From Candidatus Peregrinibacteria bacterium (GTDB taxonomy: Bacteria; Patescibacteriota; Gracilibacteria; UBA1369), in contig PLYH01000001.1 in assembly GCA_003153355.1 (NCBI GenBank), positions 414,431 to 478,430 on the forward strand: a stretch of 64,000 nt of DNA, written 5' to 3'. The translations under genes were made by a program, and so were the position numbers. Shown in pieces: positions 19,839-29,198 of this stretch. Below the pieces are notes generated by a model, which worked only from the letters and a program-made list of their open reading frames with translations, was not told the origin of the DNA and did not search any database. Each line of letters opens with the position of its first letter. Positions within the stretch are counted from its first letter, which is position 1.

Positions 19839-20549
19839 TCACTCTTTGTCGGCAAACACCACCAGCCGCTTGGAATACTGTTGAGCGCGTTTATCCCAGA
19901 CTCCGTCGCAGGTAATAATGTTCAGATGCGCCTTCCCGTCATTTGATCTGAAAACATCCGCCGCATGCGCTGAAGCAGCGTAGCTCCTGCTTTCCCGGAC
20001 CACGAACGTAATGAGCGCTCCTTTGTCATCCTGCACGGTAATCTTATCCCCTGGCTTCAACTTATGTAAATCTGCGAACACCGCAGTCGCACCGTACATC
20101 CAGTTCACATGCCCGTCGATAACCGCACTCCCTTTTTGTCCGGGACGCGGTCCTAAATCATACCAGCCGGTGTCGAACGGATGCTTGGGAACATCGAGCG
20201 TCCGGCCCTTCGTCAAAGCCACTTTTTCAATCGCAGCATCCAGGGCAATACTCGGAATTTCAATGCGCACAGGTACGCCGATTTTTTCCTTGGCGCCGAG
20301 GGAATGCGTGGAAACATCGGGTGATCCTTCTTGTGTAAAAACCGCCTGCTGACTTTTAGCTGGCAAATTATCATCAACCACCGACTGAACGGCCTGAGTT
20401 GATTCCTGATTTTGCTGGGAAAGCGCGCTTGCAAAAATCATCGCCTGTTCACCCCAAAACAGCCGCGTTCCCAATACGGCAAAAAATATGGTGACAAAGA
20501 CCCCTGCTGCTATTTTCAACCGTTTTTTAAAAAAACGATGCTTTTTCAC
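19839..20549 (-). CDS. Sortase (class F/E-like)
   Basis: N-terminal TM; VRIEIPSIALDAAIEKV, SAVIDGHVNW, LNIITCDGVWDKRAQQYSKRLVVFA (TLxTC-type catalytic Cys, downstream Arg). Confidence 0.85.
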   Translation of the reverse strand: MKKHRFFKKRLKIAAGVFVTIFFAVLGTRLFWGEQAMIFASALSQQNQESTQAVQSVVDDNLPAKSQQAVFTQEGSPDVSTHSLGAKEKIGVPVRIEIPSIALDAAIEKVALTKGRTLDVPKHPFDTGWYDLGPRPGQKGSAVIDGHVNWMYGATAVFADLHKLKPGDKITVQDDKGALITFVVRESRSYAASAHAADVFRSNDGKAHLNIITCDGVWDKRAQQYSKRLVVFADKE

Positions 20550-20642
20550 AAATACTTTTTATATTTATTTTGATCTAAACAGGATAGCACAAAATGGCCT
20601 TCTTTCATAGTGCGCATGCCAAAAATCCACAGAAAAACGATA

Positions 20643-20673
20643 CTAAAAAGAGCCCAATATTATGGGCTCTTTA
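20643..20673 (-). terminator. Rho-independent terminator
   Basis: AAAGAGCCC / GGGCTCTTT hairpin with T-run on the minus strand, between the DUF3494 and sortase genes. Confidence 0.75.
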
Positions 20674-20712
20674 GAATTTTAAATGTACGAATTTTTCACG
20701 ATGACCGACTTC

Positions 20713-22593
20713 TTAATTCCCCATGAGATGAGCAAAACTGTTAAGGAACCATGGAAACACCGTCGGTTCAAAACCTGTTTTTGGCATTGCCGGAGCTACT
20801 CCATGGAGTACAGGAGCGGGCGCACGTACGACCGGAACTACTCTAGGCACTGGAGGAACGGCGGTTGCCACAACGACTGTCGCAATCGCAAAATCCCGGA
20901 CAGTAATACCGTTGGCCTGGCCTGTTGCTACTGCAGTGTTTGTCGTAGTTTGTGTAAGATTCGTCTGACATGTGTATGTCCAGGTCTCAGACGGATCAAG
21001 TTTTGAATCATTGTTGGTGTCGCCGAAAATAAACTTCATCGGGCTGCACTTATCATCATTGAGACGGACGTTACTTAATGGAACCGTCCCAGGATTCGTG
21101 ATTCTTTCGGTGTAAGTAACCATTCCGCCTCCGGCACGCAATGCGAGCGGGCTCGGAATTTTTGTCACATTGATCAACGGTGGAACAATCGGTACGCCGA
21201 CAACAACCGTAGCTGTTGCGATATCACTTGCGCTTATACCGTTGGCCCATCCCGTTGCAACAACAATGTTCGTGTGAGTTGCCGCGAGTGATGTAGAACA
21301 TCTGTATGTCCATACTTCATTCAAATCGAGTTTTGAATCGCCGTTCGTATCGCCGGAAACAAAATTAAGAGGAGCACAGCTGTCATCAATCATCGTAACA
21401 TTGCTCATAGGAACTGTACCGATATTACGAACCGTGTAGTTATAAGTCACTGGACCAGGACCACCCGGAAGAGCCAGCGGGCTTGGTACTTTCACCACAT
21501 CGATGAGTGGTGGAACAGGTGGAATAACTATAGGTGCGCCGATGTCGTTATTCGTAATAATACAAACCTTGTTATCGCCCGCAACGAGGGTGACTTGTCC
21601 GTTCACGTCGCAATCACCTGAAAATGTTCGGGCATATTGAGCATTGGAGGTTTCAGTGACGGTAAACGGACCTGCGGCAGGCATTGGAAAACTATAAGAA
21701 TCACCTGAAGTGACTCCTACGCCGTTGACGAACAGTGGGAAGCTGGCAACTGTTCTGGTTCCGCCATTATCATTGATGACCGTTTTGACGACAGTGAGAG
21801 TTCCGAGGTGGATCGTTGGTGGACCTCCTACGGGCGGCACCGCGCATACCGGTACGGTAATGGTGTCCGTATCGGCCGTGATTGTTCCTAAAGCTGCTCC
21901 GTATGCCAAGGCTCTTCCTAACCATGATACAGTGCTGCCTATGGTGATACCCGCATTATCAATGTCAGTTCCTACAAAGAAAGAGTTGGCACCAAGAGTT
22001 GTCGCAGCAACTGGAGCCCAAAATACATCGCATGCTGATGCACCACCGGCTACTTGAACAATTGAGCCGGCTGTTGTATTAAGCGCACCACCTGACCTGA
22101 AGATGAACGTTCCGGGACCCGTCAGAGTCACCGTAGCGCCTCCTGCTACATTCATTGTGCCAGTGCTGGAATAACAACCAGCGGTGTAGACTCCGGTCGG
22201 ATGACCAGGAGCAGTGGCTAAATCAACTATAGCGCCGAGAGATGTACAGGGTGCCTGGATATTGAGACCATCAACGACATTATTTAAAGCAGTATTCTGA
22301 TCTGTTCCTGCCTGGTTATATGCAGCATTGTTGACCTGTGTCGTGCCGTTTACAAAAAGTGTCGCACCTCCACCCGGGAATGCTCCAACATATCCAAGAG
22401 CTGCCTGTCCGGCAGTTCCTAAAATACGTGTTAATCCTGTATTATAGTTAAAAGTACCGGTAAGAAGACCATAGGTTGCCGCTGTTCCAAGTGACGGCGT
22501 TGTTGCCGCGAATGCAGTAATTGGCCCGGCCAGACCAAGAGCAGCTGACACAACTAATGCCGTGAATATTGGATGGATATAAAACTTTTTCAT
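20713..22593 (-). CDS. DUF3494 (ice-binding-like) protein with DUF11-like repeats and C-terminal PKTG sorting-type motif
   Basis: ATYGLLTGTFNYNTGLTRILGTAGQAALGY...GPGTFIFRSGGALNTTAGSIVQVAGGASACDVFW; two DUF11-like units; C-terminus APAMPKTGFEPTVFPWFLNSFAHLMGN. Confidence 0.85.
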   Translation of the reverse strand: MKKFYIHPIFTALVVSAALGLAGPITAFAATTPSLGTAATYGLLTGTFNYNTGLTRILGTAGQAALGYVGAFPGGGATLFVNGTTQVNNAAYNQAGTDQNTALNNVVDGLNIQAPCTSLGAIVDLATAPGHPTGVYTAGCYSSTGTMNVAGGATVTLTGPGTFIFRSGGALNTTAGSIVQVAGGASACDVFWAPVAATTLGANSFFVGTDIDNAGITIGSTVSWLGRALAYGAALGTITADTDTITVPVCAVPPVGGPPTIHLGTLTVVKTVINDNGGTRTVASFPLFVNGVGVTSGDSYSFPMPAAGPFTVTETSNAQYARTFSGDCDVNGQVTLVAGDNKVCIITNNDIGAPIVIPPVPPLIDVVKVPSPLALPGGPGPVTYNYTVRNIGTVPMSNVTMIDDSCAPLNFVSGDTNGDSKLDLNEVWTYRCSTSLAATHTNIVVATGWANGISASDIATATVVVGVPIVPPLINVTKIPSPLALRAGGGMVTYTERITNPGTVPLSNVRLNDDKCSPMKFIFGDTNNDSKLDPSETWTYTCQTNLTQTTTNTAVATGQANGITVRDFAIATVVVATAVPPVPRVVPVVRAPAPVLHGVAPAMPKTGFEPTVFPWFLNSFAHLMGN

Positions 22594-22667
22594 ACTTATT
22601 TTTGTTATTGAGTAATTAGCTTTCTATAAAGCTTACCACACAATACAATACTTTGCAATGTCAAGAC

Positions 22668-23015
22668 CTATTTATTATCCTGATGACGACCTAATGCAAT
22701 CGCGATAATTTTTGCTATTCCCCAAGCCAAAAGTGCATAAACGGCCATGGCAATCAAAGTGCCGGGTTCCAATATAAAATTGGCGTATGGAGCAACAAAA
22801 AAATTGGTGACGCCATAAATAAAACTTACAAAACTGCTCGTTGCATCCGCACCGGTAATCTTAAAAACAACTCTGAACAGCAGAAAAATTTCCATCACTC
22901 CGGCAATAAAATAAATAATGTATTTTACGTCGAAATGTCCGGGCTTTTTAATTTTGGCCGGCTCTTTGGAAATACCCGGTTCCTCAACGACAATTTTTTT
23001 GATTTCTTCTTCCAT
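22668..23015 (-). CDS. YggT-like membrane protein
   Basis: IIYFIAGVMEIFLLFRVVFKITGADATSSFVSFIYGVTNFFVAPY; two to three TM segments. Confidence 0.6.
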   Translation of the reverse strand: MEEEIKKIVVEEPGISKEPAKIKKPGHFDVKYIIYFIAGVMEIFLLFRVVFKITGADATSSFVSFIYGVTNFFVAPYANFILEPGTLIAMAVYALLAWGIAKIIAIALGRHQDNK

Positions 23016-23129
23016 AAAAAATTTGATTATAAAAATCAAACTTCATTGTAAAGGATAAAACCTCTCATAGGAATATGATAACTCTTCAAACGTTCGAAAT
23101 TGCGGGCGGGAACAACTTAATAATTAATA

Positions 23130-23534
23130 TTAAGCCCGTTTCTTTTCTTCCTTGCCGTTCAAATAGACGCGCATTTCGGGATGAACTTCAACCTTGACCG
23201 GACCTTCCTCGGTCTCTACGTTCATCTGGAAAAATTTCGGAGGCAATTGGGCCACATGCTGAAAAAGTTTCTGGTTCGCCTGAGCGACCTCTTCCTCTTT
23301 TTTAACTTTCATTTCCTTCAGCTTTACATAAGAAGCGTCTTTCATCAGATCAAGCATCCATTGTTCTTCCAGATCTTTCACCTGATGTTTTAAATCTTTA
23401 TAAGTTTTTTTAAGGTCAATATATTCCTCGCTGTCGATCTTCTCGTCGGCGCGCATATCCTTTTTGATGTCCTGAAGTTCCTGTTTGAGTTTACGGATCT
23501 CTTTCAACGAAAGGGAAATTTTATCTTCAATCAT
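23130..23534 (-). CDS. Coiled-coil hypothetical protein
   Basis: MIEDKISLSLKEIRKLKQELQDIKKDMRADEKIDSEEYIDLKKTYKDLKHQVKDLEEQW; start reassigned to 23534. Confidence 0.6.
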   Translation of the reverse strand: MIEDKISLSLKEIRKLKQELQDIKKDMRADEKIDSEEYIDLKKTYKDLKHQVKDLEEQWMLDLMKDASYVKLKEMKVKKEEEVAQANQKLFQHVAQLPPKFFQMNVETEEGPVKVEVHPEMRVYLNGKEEKKRA

Positions 23535-23665
23535 AGCAATAAAAATAAAAGGCCACGCTAGTCTAACAGGTTTTCCGGCCAGATCAAGAACCCTTTTAAA
23601 AATCGATGTAAAAAACAGATGAGCAAAAGTGTCTATCAAAAAATGAACATTTCATGACATTTTAG

Positions 23666-23815
23666 GTGATCATAAGAAGAAAATTTGCTTTAATCAACGG
23701 AGGAAAAGTCGACATCAATGTTGCGCCTTCCGACAGTAAACTGAAAATAGAGGTGAGTCACACAGGCTACGGCATTCCAAAAGACCAGCAGGCCAAAAAA
23801 ATCAAGAACGCCTCA
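23666..23815 (+). pseudogene. Fragment of a sensor histidine kinase HATPase_c domain
   Basis: GGKVDINVAPSDSKLKIEVSHTGYGIPKDQQAKKI matches the strand/G1-box region of HATPase_c (typical: GGKV.V...D.I.I.V.DTGYGIP..DQ..IF); no kinase body around it. Confidence 0.65.
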
Positions 23816-23843
23816 TCATTTTATTTCCTGACCAACAACTCCT

Positions 23844-24185
23844 ATGGAAATCCTTCTCAGTTGGATAGTTTATGCTCTGGCCATTTTAGTTGCCGCTTAT
23901 ATTTTACCTGGTGTACATGTAGACAGTTTTTGGGTGGCCCTTGTCACTGCACTCGTATTGGGAATCCTCAATGCGCTCCTAAAACCCATTCTTATCATTC
24001 TGACGCTTCCGATCAACATTCTTACGCTGGGTTTATTTACTCTGGTCATTAACGCCCTGCTTATTCTTTTAGCTTCACACATCGTCAACGGATTCAGAGT
24101 CGACGGATTTTGGTGGGCGCTCCTTTTCTCGATCATTTTATCGATCATCAGTTCGTTCTTCAGCAATGCCGCAAGGACAACTTAG
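23844..24185 (+). CDS. Phage holin family 4-like small membrane protein (DUF360/PF04020-like)
   Basis: ILLSWIVYALAILVAAYILPGVHVDSFWVALVTALVLGILNALLKPILIILTLPINILTLGLFTLVINALLILLASHIVNGF. Confidence 0.85.
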   Translation: MEILLSWIVYALAILVAAYILPGVHVDSFWVALVTALVLGILNALLKPILIILTLPINILTLGLFTLVINALLILLASHIVNGFRVDGFWWALLFSIILSIISSFFSNAARTT

Positions 24186-24925
24186 AGAGCAGCAAAAGAT
24201 GTTTCAAAAGTGGAACCGCTGCCCATGGAAACGTAGCGGTAATGTCGGGGCAAAAACCAGGCAAGGCTTCTTAAAATATTTTCGTATTGCTGCTGAGATT
24301 GAAACATCTCTGGAGAAAGGCGGAAGACCAATTCCTGAATCATAGCTTCAGGCGCTGGCGCTGCGGCCGGACGCATCATGATCAAAATTTTGGGGTCCTG
24401 AATGTTGAATGAAGCAAGATAGCTGTGAAGAACGGCCCTTGAGACTTTGGGAAGATAATTTTCCGCGGGTTGTCCTACTAAAACTTTCTGGGCTTCAGTG
24501 TTTTGAGGAGAATTTTCCGGAGGTTCTTCAGCCTGCGGCGGATCCGAATAGAATTCGCCGCAAAGATGATAATTCAGAATATCACCGTAAGAAAAAACCC
24601 ACTGGGCTGAAGGACCTTCAGGCTGGACAACAACGCCGAGTCCCCTTTCCAGCAAAAAATCGTCTTTCATATGCTGAATGACAAAACACTGGAACTCTTT
24701 GTGCGGCTCCGGCAGATACAGCGCAAAATAAGGAAATCCGTCGGGACCTTTGATGACCTGCGGATCACCAGACTTAAAGCTGGCGGTCGCAACGCTGGCA
24801 AGAAACTTTTTCACCCATCCTTCATCTCTTTTATCCTGGGGAATTTGAAAAAGTTCACCCACAATTTGGGTATTATTCAGATCACCCATATAAGGCTGCT
24901 TCCCCGCCGATTCATTGGTTTCCAT
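24182..24925 (-). CDS. Hypothetical protein
   Basis: 247-aa ORF; no family recognised. Confidence 0.6.
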   Translation of the reverse strand: METNESAGKQPYMGDLNNTQIVGELFQIPQDKRDEGWVKKFLASVATASFKSGDPQVIKGPDGFPYFALYLPEPHKEFQCFVIQHMKDDFLLERGLGVVVQPEGPSAQWVFSYGDILNYHLCGEFYSDPPQAEEPPENSPQNTEAQKVLVGQPAENYLPKVSRAVLHSYLASFNIQDPKILIMMRPAAAPAPEAMIQELVFRLSPEMFQSQQQYENILRSLAWFLPRHYRYVSMGSGSTFETSFAAL

Positions 24926-24994
24926 GCCAAAAAGTATTATAGTTCAACAAGTTCATACTAAATAGCTTACCGAAAAAATCAATCCGGAATAATT

Positions 24995-26329
24995 ATGGAA
25001 AAGCTGAAAAAATACGCAATCTATTTTGCCTTCTTCGGAAATTTAGCGCTAATCATCGGCCTTTGGTGGATAATATCGGGAGGTCTCATCGAAAGCGGCG
25101 ATCTTTCGGCGGTATTGCTGGCATTGGGCAGACTTGCAGGGCTGCTTGCCGTCTATTTTGTCCTGCAGCAGTTTCTGATGATGGGACGGAGCTACTGGCT
25201 GGAAAAAGTTTTCGGTCTGGATAAACTCACCCGCATTCATCACCTCAACGGCTATCTAAGCATCAGTTTTATCATCATTCATCCGATCCTGCTGATCTTT
25301 TCTTACTCCATCGGCAGCGGCGTGAGTTTCTGGGCACAGTTCATGGATTTTCTCTACAACTACAAAGACGTGGGCTGGGCCGCGTTGGCTGCTCTATTCT
25401 TTATCCTGATCGTTTTCCTTTCCATCTATATCGTCAGGAAACATCTGAAATACGAACTCTGGTACTACGTTCATTTATTGACCTATCTCGCCATTATTCT
25501 GGCTTTCAGCCATCAGTTAAATCTGGGCGGCGACCTGACCACCAATAAATTCTTTTATTACTACTGGTGCGCGCTGTATATTTTTGTGTTCGGCAATGTA
25601 CTTCTTTTCCGCTTTATAAGGCCGGTTTACAACTCACTCAAATACCGCTTTACGGTGAGCGATGTAGTGCAGGAAACGCCTGATACGACGTCGGTTTACA
25701 TCACGGGGAAAAATCTGGAAAAATTTAAAACTCATGCGGGCCAGTTCATTATCCTGAGATTTTTTTGTAAAGGATTCTGGTGGCAGGCTCATCCTTTCTC
25801 GCTTTCTTTCGTTCCAAAAAATAATCAGCTGCGCATCACCGTAAAAAACTGCGGCGATTTCACGGCAAAAATTTCCCAGCTCAAAAAAGGCACTCCGACC
25901 TATATTGACGGCCCGTACGGGATATTCATCGCTCATGCAAAACCGGAAACCAAATATCTTTTTATCGCGGGCGGAGTGGGAATTACCCCGATCAGAAGCC
26001 TGATTGAAGAACTGGCTCCGGCACACGACATCATCGTTCTTTTCAGCAACAAAACAATGCAAGACACCATCTTTAAAAAGGAACTGGATGAACTCGCGCA
26101 AACCAATCATTTTCCGATGCACTATATTTTGACCGATCAAAAAGACTATCCGGGAGAAAAAGGCCGTCTGGACAAAGAAAAATTCCAACGCCTGGTCAAA
26201 GATACCCGCGAGCGTGAAGTGTACCTGTGCGGGCCCATACCGATGCTCAAGGCTATGCTCCAGTTACTTCAGGACAAAGACATCGGCGTAAAACCAGAAC
26301 GCATTCATTTTGAAAAATTTGAACTTTAA
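24995..26329 (+). CDS. Ferric reductase-like transmembrane flavoprotein (FAD/NAD(P)-binding)
   Basis: Several TM helices with His residues (HHLNGYLSISFIIIHPILL; YYVHLLTYLAIILAFSHQL), FAD-binding AHPFSLSF, NAD-binding FIAGGVGITPIRSLIEEL and YLCGPIPMLKAM. Confidence 0.88.
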   Translation: MEKLKKYAIYFAFFGNLALIIGLWWIISGGLIESGDLSAVLLALGRLAGLLAVYFVLQQFLMMGRSYWLEKVFGLDKLTRIHHLNGYLSISFIIIHPILLIFSYSIGSGVSFWAQFMDFLYNYKDVGWAALAALFFILIVFLSIYIVRKHLKYELWYYVHLLTYLAIILAFSHQLNLGGDLTTNKFFYYYWCALYIFVFGNVLLFRFIRPVYNSLKYRFTVSDVVQETPDTTSVYITGKNLEKFKTHAGQFIILRFFCKGFWWQAHPFSLSFVPKNNQLRITVKNCGDFTAKISQLKKGTPTYIDGPYGIFIAHAKPETKYLFIAGGVGITPIRSLIEELAPAHDIIVLFSNKTMQDTIFKKELDELAQTNHFPMHYILTDQKDYPGEKGRLDKEKFQRLVKDTREREVYLCGPIPMLKAMLQLLQDKDIGVKPERIHFEKFEL

Positions 26330-27747
26330 ACCGACTCTGCTAAAACTTTCTTCAGGAAAAGTTTTGAGTGACGCTGCTGGCACGAATGAATCCAATCGTT
26401 CTTGACGGAAACCGCACGTCCGAATCTGGCTTCAACAACATCGCCGTCGTGAAGCAGACGGTCAAATTCGTCGATCTTTCCGTTCACCTTCACCTCTTTA
26501 AGAAATTTGCAGCGTTCAGGAACCGTGAAGCACAAAAAATCCATCACGGTCACAGGTTTTTTAATATGAAAAATATTATTTTTTTCGTCAAAAATGACCA
26601 GATGATCGTGGCGGAAATAGGTACACAAAGCCTGCTCAAACTGCTTGGGTGAACCCGCTTCCAGCCGGAGCGTTTCAAGATTTCTGAAAATATCGACCCG
26701 CGAAGTTTTTACGGACAAACGGTAGCGCAGGTGTTTATAATCCCCGTGCGCAGACTCGCCAAATTCGCATTCCTTATGCATGGATTCGGTGCGGATCTGG
26801 ATTTCCATCGGCTGGGTCGTTACGCCCGGCAGTGGATATACGGCGGTATGAATGGAACGATAGCCGTTTTCTTTGGGAGCACCGATATAATCTTTCAATT
26901 TTCCGGGAACCGGATGCATCATGCGGTGGACAATGCCCAGAGCCTTATAGCAATCGTCGATATCCGGAACTATAATTCTGAGCGCCAGACGATCAGTGAG
27001 TTCTTCAAATTTTCTGTGCTTCAAAACCATCTTCCTGTACGTCGAAAAAAAACCTTTAATCCTGAAATCAATTCTGGCATCAATGCCGGCCGTCTTAAAC
27101 TTCTGCAGAAGAAACTTCTGGGCCTGATGAAGACAGGACAGGTCAAAAGGTTTAAGTTCCGTGAATTTCTTCTGCAATTTTTTAAAAATTTTCGGCTGAA
27201 GAACGGCAAAACAGCGATCTTCCATTTCATATCTCCAAGCGTAAAAACCCAAGCGTCCCGCAATCGGAGCGTACATGTGCAGCGTTTCATTCGCCACGTC
27301 CTTTTTCAATTTTCCCGTGAAGCGGTCAAAATGGCGCACATCGTTCAAACGGTGGGCCATGCGTAAAACCAGCAATCGTGAATCTGTGGCGAAGGCCGCG
27401 ATAACCTTATCAAGATCCTGCGTGCTTGCGTCAATATGCAAACGCCGCAACACGTGCATCTCTTCTACCAGAAAACGCTCATCGCCCAGAAGCGGCGCAA
27501 AATCCACCAAAGCCTTCCCTTCAGGATGAACCAGAAGATCATGAAGAATCGCCACAACGGCATACATCGGATCTTTTCTGACCTCCAAAGCCGTTAAAGC
27601 GACTTCCGAACCGTGCTGGAAATAACTTTCTCCTGTGCGGCGCGGAAAATTCTTGAGATTTTTTTTTGCAAAAAAATAAGCCTCTTCAATCCGGCGAACC
27701 TCCGGAGATTGAATGCCTTTACAAAGTGCAGCGAGGGTCACGCTCAT
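26326..27747 (-). CDS. RelA/SpoT-family (p)ppGpp synthetase with HD-like and TGS domains
   Basis: RIKGFFSTYRKMVLKHRKFEELTDRLALRIIV, GKLKDYIGAPKENGYRSIHTAVY, MEIQIRTESMHKECEFGESAHGDYKH; C-terminal TGS-like region. Confidence 0.9.
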   Translation of the reverse strand: MSVTLAALCKGIQSPEVRRIEEAYFFAKKNLKNFPRRTGESYFQHGSEVALTALEVRKDPMYAVVAILHDLLVHPEGKALVDFAPLLGDERFLVEEMHVLRRLHIDASTQDLDKVIAAFATDSRLLVLRMAHRLNDVRHFDRFTGKLKKDVANETLHMYAPIAGRLGFYAWRYEMEDRCFAVLQPKIFKKLQKKFTELKPFDLSCLHQAQKFLLQKFKTAGIDARIDFRIKGFFSTYRKMVLKHRKFEELTDRLALRIIVPDIDDCYKALGIVHRMMHPVPGKLKDYIGAPKENGYRSIHTAVYPLPGVTTQPMEIQIRTESMHKECEFGESAHGDYKHLRYRLSVKTSRVDIFRNLETLRLEAGSPKQFEQALCTYFRHDHLVIFDEKNNIFHIKKPVTVMDFLCFTVPERCKFLKEVKVNGKIDEFDRLLHDGDVVEARFGRAVSVKNDWIHSCQQRHSKLFLKKVLAESV

Positions 27748-27812
27748 GCCGCAGAAGAGAAAAAACTACCTTAACAACCCAAAGAGTACCATACAATAAA
27801 ACTCAAACAAGC

Positions 27813-29195
27813 TTACTTTTTTGCTGAAATCTTTTTATTGAAAATTTTTCCTGCCGCAAAAAGAAAAAGACTTAAAGGCAAAAGCCAGACAATGCGCTCC
27901 TGATAGCGGCCGTACACTCCCGAAAGCGTTCCCAGGACAACCGAATTGATTGCGAACAAAGCAAGAACCTCAAAGATGAAAAACTTTTCCTGCGAATCAA
28001 AAAGTCCGCGGAAAAACATCCACGCCACAGCGACAGCGCTCAAAAAAACAACAAGAAAATATGTTAATGCGAAAAAATCGACGGACTGGAACTGGCCCTG
28101 GTATTGCCGAGTTTGCGAATAGTCTGAAAATTCGCTTGGTGAAAACTGTAAAATCTTCGGATACTGAGGATCGGAATCATAAGGATAATAATTATCCATG
28201 CCCCACATGAAAAACAGCTTTGAAGAACGATAAGCGCTGTCGGCAATAAAGGTAAAAATGTATCGCGGATTGGTAAAAATTTGATGAAGAATATCGTCAT
28301 ATTCAGGTTTGGCATTGTCCCATCCTTCAATATTGGCGGGACTTTGCGTATCCCAGATAAACCCGTCGTCTTGAGGAAAATGTCCCTGATAATCACACAA
28401 AAAATAATGAACTTCACTGCAATGAGTCAGCAAAAAATCGTCCAGGATGCCTGCTTCGTTGACGCGCGACATCATAAAAACATGGGAGGAGGGATTGAGC
28501 GTAAGACCGTAGCCCTGATGATAATTGCTGAAAACAAAGAAGATTGGAGCAAAAATTGTCACAATGGCCAAAACGCCGATGCGTTTGAAATATTTTTTCC
28601 TAAGCCCTGCAAAACTTTTTTTAAAATAAAGACAAACCCATGTTAAGGCCAAAACGCCGAAACTCAATAAAAAATTAGCGTTATGCGTAATCAAAAAAAG
28701 AAACATCAGAAAAACCAGAAAACAGCGTTCGGCCAGTTTCATCTCTCCAGTAGTGAAAACAAAAATAATCAGGAGCAACAGCCCTGAAAAAATATCCGGC
28801 ATCATCTGGCTGGCCATCCAAGGGGCCAGAGTAAAAAAACCGAGACAGGCAACGGTAAGCAGATGAATCTTATAACGGTGTTTTTTGAAAAAAATCCCGA
28901 CGGCTTTCCAGAGAAGATAAACGGTAAAAAAAGCCTGGGCAAAAATCACCGTCCACAAAGTGAACCCGCCGAAAAAAAGCCGGATAAAATAACTGTAGCC
29001 GATGGGGCGGTCATTCGGCACCTGTCTCGTGATTGATGAAAGAATATATTTTGACGAGTCGGAAAAAAAAAGCGGATAGCCGTTCCAGATAGCCGGCCAG
29101 AGCAAAATGAAACTCACGGCAAGAAGATAGAAAAAAACCTTCGCGAACTCGCGGAACTTTGGCCAAAATTGTCGTTGGAAACTTTGCATGCTCAT
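27813..29195 (-). CDS. Polytopic membrane protein (possible GT-C-like glycosyltransferase)
   Basis: 460 aa, about ten hydrophobic segments, adjacent to GT2 and GtrA genes. Confidence 0.65.
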   Translation of the reverse strand: MSMQSFQRQFWPKFREFAKVFFYLLAVSFILLWPAIWNGYPLFFSDSSKYILSSITRQVPNDRPIGYSYFIRLFFGGFTLWTVIFAQAFFTVYLLWKAVGIFFKKHRYKIHLLTVACLGFFTLAPWMASQMMPDIFSGLLLLIIFVFTTGEMKLAERCFLVFLMFLFLITHNANFLLSFGVLALTWVCLYFKKSFAGLRKKYFKRIGVLAIVTIFAPIFFVFSNYHQGYGLTLNPSSHVFMMSRVNEAGILDDFLLTHCSEVHYFLCDYQGHFPQDDGFIWDTQSPANIEGWDNAKPEYDDILHQIFTNPRYIFTFIADSAYRSSKLFFMWGMDNYYPYDSDPQYPKILQFSPSEFSDYSQTRQYQGQFQSVDFFALTYFLVVFLSAVAVAWMFFRGLFDSQEKFFIFEVLALFAINSVVLGTLSGVYGRYQERIVWLLPLSLFLFAAGKIFNKKISAKK

Positions 29196-29198
29196 GGC

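Noticed and set aside
23844-24185. Prophage suggested by the holin-like protein
   Set aside because: PF04020-like proteins are common chromosomal membrane proteins; no other phage genes nearby.
25634-26188. 184-aa minus-strand ORF opposite the ferric-reductase-like gene
   Set aside because: Antisense shadow; no domain recognised.
26731-27366. 211-aa plus-strand ORF opposite the RelA/SpoT gene
   Set aside because: Antisense shadow of a conserved enzyme; composition not protein-like.
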